Source: Polaribacter pacificus
GTDB lineage: Bacteria > Bacteroidota > Bacteroidia > Flavobacteriales > Flavobacteriaceae
Assembly (NCBI RefSeq): GCF_038024035.1
Contig: NZ_CP150664.1
Span: 1,488,001 to 1,552,000 of the forward strand
Length of the DNA: 64,000 bases
Direction: 5' to 3'
Made by a program: the position numbers and the translations under genes
In this document: positions 17,415 through 25,400 of the stretch, one piece after another
Layout: the number at the start of each line of letters is the position of its first letter
Numbering within the stretch: the first letter of the stretch is position 1
The notes under the pieces: model-generated
The model's input: only the letters and a program-made list of their open reading frames with translations
Databases searched by the model: none
What the model was told of the DNA's origin: nothing

Positions 17415-17590
17415 TGAAGCAGATGCTTAAAATGCTTACCTATGAGCTGGTTAGACCTATTAATATTGTTAAAATTCTTAATCAAGAGAAACCCAGAATG
17501 ATTGACTGATGTAGCTGTATTTCAATGAAGTGCAATCGAGAGCCTTAAAACGCTGTTGCACAATTATTAACTTATAAAACTATATCAAAG

Positions 17591-18748
17591 ATGCCTTTTT
17601 ATCATCATTTAGGAAAAATACCACCCAAACGTCATACTCAATTTAGAAAACCAAATGGCGATTTGTACTACGAACAATTGTTTGGTACTATTGGATTTGA
17701 CGGAATGTCTACCAACTCGTATCACGAGCAAAGACCAACCATGGTCAAAGAAATCAGAAAACAATATTCTGTAAAGCCAAAAATTGCGAAAGCAAATAAC
17801 ATACAATCTTACCGTCTTAGAGGTTTTCAGGTAGCACCGGAAAACGATTATCTTGATAGTAGAAAAGTAATGTTAACCAACGCTGATTGTAACATTATTT
17901 TAGCCGCACCAAAAGAATCTACCAAAGATTATTTTTACAAAAATACCGATGCAGACGAAGTATTGTTTATCCATAAGGGTAGCGGAAAACTAAGAACTCA
18001 TTTAGGAAATATTGATTTTAAATACGGAGACTATTTAGTGATTCCAAGAGGAATCATTTACAAATTAGACTTTGATACTCAAGACAATCGTCTTTTTATT
18101 GTAGAGTCCTACCAACCTGTTTATACTCCAAAAAGATACCGCAACTGGTTTGGTCAGCTTTTAGAGCATGCACCATTCTGTGAGCGAGACATTAGAAGGC
18201 CTTCTGAACTTGAAACCCATAATGAAACTGGAGAGTTTATTATGAAAGTAAAAAAGCAAGGCGACATTATAGAAATGGTCTATGCAAGTCATCCTTTTGA
18301 TGTGGTAGGCTATGATGGATTTAATTATCCGTATGCATTTTCTATTCATGATTTTGAACCCATTACAGGTCGCATACATCAACCGCCTCCAGTACATCAA
18401 ACATTTGAAACCAGTGCTTTTGTAATCTGTAGTTTTGTACCAAGACTCTATGATTACCACCCAGATTCTATCCCTGCGCCATACAATCACAGCAATATAG
18501 ATTCTGATGAAGTTCTCTACTATGTTGATGGTGAGTTTATGAGTAGAAACGATATTGCTCCTGGACATATTTCATTACACCCTGCGGGAATCCCACATGG
18601 TCCCCACCCTGGAGCGACAGAAAGAAGTATTGGTCAAACCAAAACAGAAGAATTGGCCGTTATGGTAGATACTTTTAAGCCTTTACAAGTAACAGAAGAA
18701 GCTATGAAAATAGCCGACGACGATTATTATAAATCTTGGCTTGAGTAG
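17591..18748 (+). CDS. hmgA: Homogentisate 1,2-dioxygenase-like bicupin
   Basis: Predicted to open the ring of homogentisate to maleylacetoacetate in tyrosine catabolism. The 385-aa protein starts with HLGKIPPKRHTQFRKPNG, as in flavobacterial proteins labelled homogentisate dioxygenase, and ends with the histidine-rich SLHPAGIPHGPHPG. It is shorter than the well-studied enzymes (about 440 aa). The classic iron motif H-x5-E is not seen; PVHQTFETSAF gives H-x3-E instead. Placement just before hpd supports the call. Between them lies an inserted four-helix-bundle gene. A fumarylacetoacetase gene is not in the window. Confidence 0.82.
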   Translation: MPFYHHLGKIPPKRHTQFRKPNGDLYYEQLFGTIGFDGMSTNSYHEQRPTMVKEIRKQYSVKPKIAKANNIQSYRLRGFQVAPENDYLDSRKVMLTNADCNIILAAPKESTKDYFYKNTDADEVLFIHKGSGKLRTHLGNIDFKYGDYLVIPRGIIYKLDFDTQDNRLFIVESYQPVYTPKRYRNWFGQLLEHAPFCERDIRRPSELETHNETGEFIMKVKKQGDIIEMVYASHPFDVVGYDGFNYPYAFSIHDFEPITGRIHQPPPVHQTFETSAFVICSFVPRLYDYHPDSIPAPYNHSNIDSDEVLYYVDGEFMSRNDIAPGHISLHPAGIPHGPHPGATERSIGQTKTEELAVMVDTFKPLQVTEEAMKIADDDYYKSWLE

Positions 18749-18826
18749 GTCAATTTAACAATAAAACAATTTGAAAATGTATCAATTTAATTTTTAATTA
18801 AATTAGGAGAGAGAGAATAGAAAACA

Positions 18827-18850
18827 GAGAAGAGAGAAGAGAGAAGAGAG
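18827..18850 (+). repeat. Tandem heptamer (GAGAAGA), about 3.4 copies
   Basis: Three full copies of GAGAAGA plus GAG end one base before the ATG at 18851. The tract occupies the ribosome-binding position, so copy-number change could alter translation of the four-helix-bundle gene. Confidence 0.75.
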
Positions 18851-19201
18851 ATGAAAAGACATAATTACAAAAACCTTAAAATTTGGAATTTAGGTATTGA
18901 AATTGTAGATGATGTTTTTAAAATAACTGATTCATTTCCAATAGAAGAAAAGTTTGGGTTAATTTCACAAATCAATAGATGTTCTATTTCTATTCCAAGT
19001 AATATTGCAGAAGGATCATCTAGAACAAGTAAATCTTTCTCTCACTTTATCGATGTCTCTTTAGGTTCTTCGTTTGAACTTGAAACACAATTAATAATAG
19101 CATATAAAAGAAAATATATTACAGAAAAACAATTAAAAACATTTGAAGAAAAACTAGCAGAGTTCCAAATGATGACTATGAGTTTTCAAAACAAACTATA
19201 G
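18851..19201 (+). CDS. Four-helix-bundle (S23-type) protein
   Basis: A 116-aa protein of the S23-related four-helix-bundle family, also found inside 23S rRNA intervening sequences in some bacteria. Signature segments are KNLKIWNLGIEIVDDVF, ISQINRCSISIPSNIAEGSS and FIDVSLGSSFELETQLIIA. Function is unknown. The gene sits between hmgA and hpd with purine/pyrimidine-rich flanks and has no functional tie to them, so it looks like an inserted unit. The frame is intact and the ATG directly follows the heptamer repeat. Confidence 0.9.
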   Translation: MKRHNYKNLKIWNLGIEIVDDVFKITDSFPIEEKFGLISQINRCSISIPSNIAEGSSRTSKSFSHFIDVSLGSSFELETQLIIAYKRKYITEKQLKTFEEKLAEFQMMTMSFQNKL

Positions 19202-19248
19202 TTGTCTCTTTTCTCTACTCTTTTTTCTTTATTCTAATACAGAGTATA

Positions 19249-20412
19249 ATGAGTAAAAAAGAAATAAAATCAGTAAACTACGGTTTAGAAAAAATATTTG
19301 AAGGGGCACAAGACTTTTTGCCTTTATTAGGAACAGACTATGTAGAATTTTATGTAGGGAATGCAAAACAAGCTGCACACTTTTATAAGACTGCTTTTGG
19401 ATTTCAATCTCTAGCCTACAAAGGTCTAGAAACAGGATCAAAAGACAGTGTAAGTTATGTGTTAGTGCAAGATAAGATTCGCTTAATGCTAACCACACCG
19501 TTAAATAGCAAATCACCTATTAATGATCATATCGTCAAGCATGGTGATGGTGTAAAAATAATTGCTCTTTGGGTAGAAGATGCCAGAAGTGCCTACGAAG
19601 AAACTACCAAACGCGGTGCAAAATCATATTTAGAGCCTACTGTTGAGTCGGATGAATTTGGTGAAGTTGTTAAGGCTGGAATCTATACCTATGGAGAAAC
19701 AGTTCATATGTTTGTTGAGCGCAAGAACTACACAGGAACTTTTATGCCTGGATTTAAAAAATGGGAATCAGACTACAACCCTACACCAGTTGGGTTAAAA
19801 TACATTGACCATATGGTTGGGAACGTAGGTTGGAACCAAATGGATGTTTGGGTTAAATGGTATGAAGATGTAATGGGGTTTGAAAACTTTTTATCTTTTG
19901 ATGACAAGCAAATTCACACGGAGTATTCTGCCTTAATGAGTAAGGTAATGAGCAACGGTAATGGCAGTATTAAATTTCCAATTAATGAACCTGCCAAAGC
20001 TGCAAAACGTTCTCAAATTGAAGAATATTTAGATTTTTACGAAGGTTCTGGTGTTCAACACATTGCAGTAGCAACTGATGATATTATAGAAACCGTAAGT
20101 CAATTAAAAGCTCGTGGAATTGAATTTTTACCTCCACCGCCTCAAGCATATTACGATGATATTCCAAATCGTTTAGGAGAGCACAGAGACATGATGAAAG
20201 AAGATATTGGCGAATTGCAGAAATTATCAATTATGATTGATGCAGATGAAGAAGGCTATCTATTACAAATCTTCACTAAGCCTGTAGAAGACAGACCTAC
20301 ACTTTTCTTTGAGATCATTCAAAGAATGGGTGCTCGTGGTTTTGGCGCCGGTAATTTTAAAGCTTTATTTGAGTCTATAGAAAGAGAACAAGAAAAAAGA
20401 GGTACTTTATAA
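19249..20412 (+). CDS. hpd: 4-hydroxyphenylpyruvate dioxygenase
   Basis: Non-haem iron enzyme converting 4-hydroxyphenylpyruvate to homogentisate, the substrate of the upstream hmgA product. The 387-aa protein shows two vicinal-oxygen-chelate halves. Iron ligands are visible: His in YIDHMVGNV (near residue 180), His in GVQHIAVATDDI (near 263) and Glu in LFFEIIQRMG (near 361). The C-terminal gating helix GFGAGNFKALFESIEREQ is intact. A strong terminator follows at 20423, closing the hmgA-hpd unit. Confidence 0.95.
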   Translation: MSKKEIKSVNYGLEKIFEGAQDFLPLLGTDYVEFYVGNAKQAAHFYKTAFGFQSLAYKGLETGSKDSVSYVLVQDKIRLMLTTPLNSKSPINDHIVKHGDGVKIIALWVEDARSAYEETTKRGAKSYLEPTVESDEFGEVVKAGIYTYGETVHMFVERKNYTGTFMPGFKKWESDYNPTPVGLKYIDHMVGNVGWNQMDVWVKWYEDVMGFENFLSFDDKQIHTEYSALMSKVMSNGNGSIKFPINEPAKAAKRSQIEEYLDFYEGSGVQHIAVATDDIIETVSQLKARGIEFLPPPPQAYYDDIPNRLGEHRDMMKEDIGELQKLSIMIDADEEGYLLQIFTKPVEDRPTLFFEIIQRMGARGFGAGNFKALFESIEREQEKRGTL

Positions 20413-20422
20413 TAAACATTTC

Positions 20423-20471
20423 AAAAAGAGCCAAGCTAAAAGCAAAACAGTTTTAAACTTGGCTCTTTTTT
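20423..20471 (+). terminator. Rho-independent terminator after hpd
   Basis: A 13-bp perfect stem (AAAAAGAGCCAAG / CTTGGCTCTTTTT) with a 22-nt loop is followed by T. It ends two bases before an in-frame ATG at 20473 of the next gene. Confidence 0.85.
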
Positions 20472-20487
20472 AATGCATAACAGAAAC

Positions 20488-21408
20488 ATGGAAAAAGAAG
20501 AATTACTAAAGGCTTTAGAAGCAAAATACGAGAAACTGGGCGTTCCTTTAAACAGCATGCTTGAAGGCTTATTGTGGAGCACCCCAATTACGTATTGGGA
20601 TTATATTCAAACCGACGCCTTACTAGGTCTTCAGATTCCGAGAACAACTGAAAAAGACGAAATGGTCTTTATCATGTACCACCAAGTAAACGAGTTGCTT
20701 TTTAAAATGGTTTTATGGGAGATTGATCAAATTTCACTTTCTAAAGAAACTGTTTCTGCAGAGAAATTCTCAAAACACCTAATGAGAATTAGCAGGTATT
20801 TTGACATGCTTTGCAATTCTTTTGAAGTAATGGCAGAGGGTATGGATGTGGATCAATACTTAAAGTTTAGAAACACTCTAACACCTGCAAGTGGTTTTCA
20901 GAGTGCTCAATACAGAAAAATAGAATTTGCTTCTACGGAGCTTATCAACTTGATTGATGTGCGTTACCGAGATAGCATCGATAGAAATTCATCTTTTAAA
21001 AATGCCTTTGACCACTTGTATTGGCAGGCTGCAGGCAAAGACCATAAAACTGGGAAAAAATCGACGCTAATCAACTTGTTTGAAAAAAAGTATATGGGCG
21101 ATTTTATTGATTTTATGGAAGATTACAACGAGTGCAATCTCTCTAAAAAATTTAAACAACTTCCAGAAGAATTTCAAAAAGATCCAAATCTAATTAAAGC
21201 CATGAGGCATTACGATTATACCGTCAATGTAAAGTGGGTGATGGCACACTACAATGCTGCAGGAAAATATCTGGGTGGAGGAGATAAAGATCTTGAAGCA
21301 ACCGGTGGAAGTAGCTGGCGAAAATACATGCATCCCAAATTCCAACGAAGAATCTTTTTTCCATATTTATGGAGTAATGATGAACTAAAAAATTGGGGAA
21401 CATTCTAA
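20488..21408 (+). CDS. kynA: Tryptophan 2,3-dioxygenase
   Basis: Haem enzyme opening tryptophan to N-formylkynurenine, the first step of the kynurenine pathway. Family features are MLEGLLWSTPITYWDYIQTD, the distal histidine in FIMYHQVNELLFKM (near residue 65), the proximal histidine in VMAHYNAAGKYLGGG and the substrate-binding EATGGSSWRKYM. Length (306 aa) is typical. I chose the ATG at 20488 because the ATG at 20473 sits two bases from the hpd terminator; it would add five residues (MHNRN). It ends with its own terminator at 21417. Confidence 0.94.
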   Translation: MEKEELLKALEAKYEKLGVPLNSMLEGLLWSTPITYWDYIQTDALLGLQIPRTTEKDEMVFIMYHQVNELLFKMVLWEIDQISLSKETVSAEKFSKHLMRISRYFDMLCNSFEVMAEGMDVDQYLKFRNTLTPASGFQSAQYRKIEFASTELINLIDVRYRDSIDRNSSFKNAFDHLYWQAAGKDHKTGKKSTLINLFEKKYMGDFIDFMEDYNECNLSKKFKQLPEEFQKDPNLIKAMRHYDYTVNVKWVMAHYNAAGKYLGGGDKDLEATGGSSWRKYMHPKFQRRIFFPYLWSNDELKNWGTF

Positions 21409-21416
21409 GTCCTTTC

Positions 21417-21457
21417 AAAACCTTTTGGAATAGCAATTCTAAAAGGTTTTTAATTTT
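21417..21457 (+). terminator. Rho-independent terminator after kynA
   Basis: A 15-bp stem with one G-T pair (AAAACCTTTTGGAAT / ATTCTAAAAGGTTTT) and a 4-nt loop precedes TAATTTT. Confidence 0.75.
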
Positions 21458-21497
21458 GGAACAGATTTTGTCATCCTTTTTTTATATGTTTGATTTA

Positions 21498-22274
21498 ATG
21501 AAAAAAAATATCCTCCTCTTTCTCGCTTTATTATATATAGGTTTTGGACACGCTCAAGAAACAACAACTGTTTTTAAAAAAGGTGAATGGCTACGATTTA
21601 AAATGAGCTATAGCGGTTTTTTAAGAGCTGGTAGCGCAACTCTTAGTGTGGATGAAGCAATTATTAATGACAAAGAAGTATTTCATGTTACAGGAAAAGG
21701 ATGGACTTCTGGTGTAATCAAATGGTTTTTTAAGGTAGATGACACGTACGAGTCCTTTTTTAACAAAGAAACCATTCAACCTTATGTGTTTATAAGAAAC
21801 ATCAATGAGGGAGGTTATATTATTAATCGTAAAATAAATTTTGATTACTCTAACAATATAGCCACAACTCAAGATTTTAAATCAGGAACAACTTCATCTG
21901 CAAGCATTGAAGACATCCAAGATATGCTCTCAGCTTTTTATTACTTAAGGACTCAAAATTTAGAGAATTTAAACGAAGGAGATGAGATAGGACTTAATAT
22001 GTTTATAGACGGAGAAACCTTTCCTTTTAAATTGCGCTTTTTAGGTACTGAGTTTTTAAAGACCTCTTTTGGCAAGGTTAAAACTCTGCTATTTAGACCC
22101 ATGGTTCAGGCTGGTAGGATTTTTAAAGCCAATGAAAGTGTTACCATCTGGATAACTGCTGATGCGAATAAAATTCCTATCAAGTTAAAAGCATCTTTAG
22201 CAGTAGGTTCTTTACGCGCAGAATTAGAAGCCTATAAAGGTCTTGCAAATTCTTTTGAAATTATATACGATTAA
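21498..22274 (+). CDS. DUF3108 domain exported protein
   Basis: A 258-aa exported protein. I place the start at 21498, where a clean signal peptide begins (MKKNILLFLALLYIGFGHAQ, cleavage before Q). The frame is open to 21393, but that part overlaps kynA and its terminator. The mature part matches DUF3108 (FKKGEWLRFKMSYSGFLRAG; AFYYLRTQ; IWITADANKIPIKLKASL), a beta-rich envelope family of unknown function. A TATGTTTG -7-like box at 21485-21492 is very close to the ATG and would imply almost no leader. It is followed by an M23 lipoprotein gene after 39 bp. Confidence 0.85.
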   Translation: MKKNILLFLALLYIGFGHAQETTTVFKKGEWLRFKMSYSGFLRAGSATLSVDEAIINDKEVFHVTGKGWTSGVIKWFFKVDDTYESFFNKETIQPYVFIRNINEGGYIINRKINFDYSNNIATTQDFKSGTTSSASIEDIQDMLSAFYYLRTQNLENLNEGDEIGLNMFIDGETFPFKLRFLGTEFLKTSFGKVKTLLFRPMVQAGRIFKANESVTIWITADANKIPIKLKASLAVGSLRAELEAYKGLANSFEIIYD

Positions 22275-22313
22275 ATTGTATTTTTACGTTTTAAAAACAT
22301 AAAAAATACTCGT

Positions 22314-23606
22314 TTGAAAAATTTATTGTCCATCTTTTCAATTGTTTTTCTATTGGTTTCTTGTAAATCAGAAATTACACCACCACAAAATGAACTTAGC
22401 GCAACTGTAAAAGTGCCAAAAATTGTTCAGAAATACGGATTTAAACTGGATGATTACACAGTGTTTCATGACACTATCAAACAGGGAGAAAGTTTTGGCG
22501 TTATTTTAGATCGTTATCATGTGGATTACCCAATTATCAATAAAATTGCAACAAAAGTTAAAGACACTTTTGATGTTCGTATGGTAAGAGCCGGAAAACC
22601 ATATATAATTTTAGCCTCAAAAGATTCAACTCAAAAAGCTCAAGTATTTATCTATAAAAACACTAAGTCAATTGCAACTGTTGTAGAGTTTAATGACTCG
22701 ATTATACACAGCTACAAATATCGTAAAGAGATTAAAACTGTAGAAAAAGAAGCCATTGGTCATATTTATTCTAGCTTTTCAGAATCAATGGATAGTTTGG
22801 GGATTAATTCAAATTTAATGAATGAAGTTGCAGACATTTACGCTTGGACTTTAGATTTCTTAAAGCTTCAAAAAGGAGATAGTTTTAAGATTGTTTACGA
22901 AGCACAATATATAGATGATGATACTTTTGTTGGCTACGGAAAAATCAAAGCCGCTGTTTTTAACCATAAAGGTAAAGATTTGTATGCCTATCGTTTTGTT
23001 CCTGACCCTAAAAAAGGCATTGTAGAATATTATGATGAAGACGGAAACATGCTACGAAGTCAATTCTTAAAATCACCTATTAAGTTTCAATATAGAATTT
23101 CATCTCGATACAACTTAACCCGAAAAATTGCCCTTTACAACAACAAGGTAAAGCCACATAAAGGTACTGATTTCGCGGCCAATTACGGTACTCCAATCAT
23201 GGCAACTGCCAGCGGAGTTGTAACTGAATCAGCCTACAGAAAAACCGGAAATGGGCATTATGTTAAGGTTAAACACAACAGCACATACACTACTCAGTAT
23301 TTACATATGAGTAGAAGAAATGTAAAACGAGGGCAGTACGTAAAACAAGGTGACATTATTGGTTTTGTAGGCTCTACTGGAAGCAGCAGCGGAAACCATG
23401 TGTGCTATCGCTTCTGGAAAAATGGACGCCAAGTAGATCCACTTAAAGAGAAACTACCTGCCGCTGAACCCCTTAAAAAGGAAAAAAGACCTACCTTTTT
23501 CACCCACATTAAACCTCTAAAAACACAATTAGACAACATTACTTATAAAAAAGAAATAGAAGAGTTGATATTGCCTACAACAAACATTGTCGCTTTTCAA
23601 AACTAA
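22314..23606 (+). CDS. M23-family lipoprotein with altered zinc motif
   Basis: A 430-aa predicted lipoprotein (TTG start). The signal sequence ends in the lipobox LLVSC with Cys at about residue 17. A LysM-like/OapA-like N-terminal part and middle precede the M23 domain from about residue 275. The zinc motif HKGTD (HxxxD) is intact and QYLHM is present. The usual HxH is HVC (GNHVCYRFW), so the last zinc-binding histidine is replaced by Cys. Similar HVCYRFW sequences occur, as I recall, in other Bacteroidota. It is 7 bp upstream of pgi. Role: envelope peptidoglycan hydrolase or a regulator of one. Confidence 0.88.
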   Translation: MKNLLSIFSIVFLLVSCKSEITPPQNELSATVKVPKIVQKYGFKLDDYTVFHDTIKQGESFGVILDRYHVDYPIINKIATKVKDTFDVRMVRAGKPYIILASKDSTQKAQVFIYKNTKSIATVVEFNDSIIHSYKYRKEIKTVEKEAIGHIYSSFSESMDSLGINSNLMNEVADIYAWTLDFLKLQKGDSFKIVYEAQYIDDDTFVGYGKIKAAVFNHKGKDLYAYRFVPDPKKGIVEYYDEDGNMLRSQFLKSPIKFQYRISSRYNLTRKIALYNNKVKPHKGTDFAANYGTPIMATASGVVTESAYRKTGNGHYVKVKHNSTYTTQYLHMSRRNVKRGQYVKQGDIIGFVGSTGSSSGNHVCYRFWKNGRQVDPLKEKLPAAEPLKKEKRPTFFTHIKPLKTQLDNITYKKEIEELILPTTNIVAFQN

Positions 23607-23612
23607 TCAAAA

Positions 23613-25181
23613 ATGGCTTTAAAAAACATTGATCCAACAACTACAATTGCCTGGAAAAAACTGAATGAGCATTTTCTGGAAATACAAGAAAAACACCTCA
23701 TCAATTTTTTTAAAGACCACCCCAACAGAGCAACAGACTTTACTATTGATTTTGAAGATTTCTTTTTTGATTATTCTAAAAACAGACTCAATCAAGAAGT
23801 CCTTGACCTTTTAACTGAGTTAACTGAAGAAGTAGCCTTACCTAATGCAATAGCAAGTTATTTTAATGGCGATATTATTAATAGCACAGAACAAAGGGCC
23901 GTATTACACACAGCCTTAAGATCAAATTCAGAAGTTCCTTTATGGGTTGACGGAAAAAACATTCGCTTAGAAATAGCAGCTGCTTTAAAGCAAATGGAAA
24001 GCCTAACAAATGACGTGGTTTCTGGCAAATGGAAAGGAGCTACTGGCAAAGCAATTACAGACATCGTAAATATTGGTATTGGCGGGTCTCATTTGGGACC
24101 ACAAATGGTTGTGACTGCCTTGCAAGAATACTCCAATCATTTAAACACGCATTTTATATCAAATGTTGATGGCGATCATTTGGAGTCTGTTTTAGCAAAA
24201 TTAAATAGAGAAACTACCTTGTTTGTGATCGTCTCAAAAACTTTTAGCACTCAAGAAACATTGTCCAATGCAACAAGTGCTAAAGAATGGTTTTTAAAAT
24301 CTGCAACTAAAAAAGACATCGCCAAACATTTTATAGCAGTCTCTACAAATACAAAAGCTGTTACAGCATTTGGTGTGGCTCCAAAAAATATCCTACCGAT
24401 GTGGGATTGGGTTGGTGGTCGTTTTTCACTTTGGAGTCCCGTGGGAATTACAATTTCCTTGTCTCTAGGTTTTGAGCATTTTAAACAACTCTTAGCAGGC
24501 GCCAATGAAATGGATGAACATTTTAAAAGTACCCCTTTTAATAAAAACATCCCTGTACTTATGGCTTTAATAGGTATTTGGTACACTAATTTTTTTGATT
24601 GTGAAACGGAACTTGTCTTGACTTATGCGCAGGCCTTAGAAAATCTGGTCCCTTATTTGCAGCAAGCTTCTATGGAAAGCAATGGGAAAAGCGTAGATAG
24701 AGCTGGTAAAAAAATAGGCTACCAAACTGGAAGTATTCTTTGGGGAGGTATTGGAACCAATGTACAACACTCATTCATGCAATTGGTTCATCAAGGCACC
24801 AAACTAATACCTGCAGATTTCATTGGCTTTAAAGAATCTTGCAGCGGAAGAAAAGATCAGCACAAAAAACTAATGGCCAATTACCAAGGACAAATTACCG
24901 CATTGGCTTTTGGAAAAAGCATTCAAGACGCACACTTAGAACTTAAATTTCAAGGAAAAGTTAACCAAATCTCAGAGCTACTTCCTTACAAAGTCTTTGA
25001 GGGAAACAAACCTAGTAATTCACTAATTATCAAAAAAAGAACTCCAGAATCTATAGGCAAATTAATTGCACTTTACGAGCATAAAATCTTTACTCAGGGC
25101 ATTATTTGGAATATTTATAGTTTTGATCAATTTGGTGTAGAATTAGGAAAAGAATTGGCTAATACTTATTTAAATCAATAA
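23613..25181 (+). CDS. pgi: Glucose-6-phosphate isomerase
   Basis: Interconverts glucose-6-phosphate and fructose-6-phosphate. The 522-aa protein has both PGI signatures: the sugar-phosphate site VNIGIGGSHLGPQM and VSKTFSTQETLSN, and GSILWGGIGTNVQHSFMQ with the catalytic His. The C-terminal Lys region (ELGKELA) is intact. Slightly shorter than E. coli Pgi but normal for the phylum. It starts 7 bp after the M23 lipoprotein gene. Confidence 0.96.
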   Translation: MALKNIDPTTTIAWKKLNEHFLEIQEKHLINFFKDHPNRATDFTIDFEDFFFDYSKNRLNQEVLDLLTELTEEVALPNAIASYFNGDIINSTEQRAVLHTALRSNSEVPLWVDGKNIRLEIAAALKQMESLTNDVVSGKWKGATGKAITDIVNIGIGGSHLGPQMVVTALQEYSNHLNTHFISNVDGDHLESVLAKLNRETTLFVIVSKTFSTQETLSNATSAKEWFLKSATKKDIAKHFIAVSTNTKAVTAFGVAPKNILPMWDWVGGRFSLWSPVGITISLSLGFEHFKQLLAGANEMDEHFKSTPFNKNIPVLMALIGIWYTNFFDCETELVLTYAQALENLVPYLQQASMESNGKSVDRAGKKIGYQTGSILWGGIGTNVQHSFMQLVHQGTKLIPADFIGFKESCSGRKDQHKKLMANYQGQITALAFGKSIQDAHLELKFQGKVNQISELLPYKVFEGNKPSNSLIIKKRTPESIGKLIALYEHKIFTQGIIWNIYSFDQFGVELGKELANTYLNQ

Positions 25182-25400
25182 AAAAATTGTCTGTTTTTTT
25201 ATTTCTCGTTAAAATTTTAACTTTTAATATTCATTTGTTAACAACCCTGTTAATATTTAATTCTCTGATAAACAGAATTTAACCCTAAAAAAGCTAAATT
25301 TATATTTCTTAATTTTATGTTAATAATTAACATTAACTTAACATTGGGAAGTGTAAAAAGAGGGATTTTTGCATAACATTTAATAACGTAAAATTTAAAA
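25182..25400 (+). promoter_or_regulatory. AT-rich regulatory gap before the TonB receptor
   Basis: This 219-bp non-coding gap contains several GTTAAC/TTAA-type short inverted repeats and a possible promoter: TTG at 25344 and GATTTTTG at 25364, 17 bp apart, with the first T of the -7 box replaced by G. No T-run terminator hairpin for pgi was found. The site of regulation cannot be fixed by eye. Confidence 0.35.

Larger units (their letters stand above)
18814..19235. repeat. Imperfect inverted repeat around the four-helix-bundle gene
   Basis: The left arm 18814-18850 is purine-only apart from isolated bases. The right arm 19203-19235 read in reverse complement gives a similar AGAATAAAGAAAAAAGAG pattern. 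The arms bracket exactly one small gene (18851-19201), consistent with an inserted unit. Both arms are low complexity, so part of the match could be by chance. Confidence 0.5.

Noticed and set aside
17442..17501. Short ORF in the hmgA leader
   Set aside because: Nineteen codons with no homologue or ribosome site; listed only as part of the leader.
18161..18568. A 135-codon antisense frame in hmgA
   Set aside because: Shadow of a strongly supported gene; no protein features.
25182..25400. Clustered TTAA and GTTAAC repeats as an origin or operator
   Set aside because: Expected in very AT-rich intergenic DNA; no DnaA-box cluster or clear palindrome of operator size.
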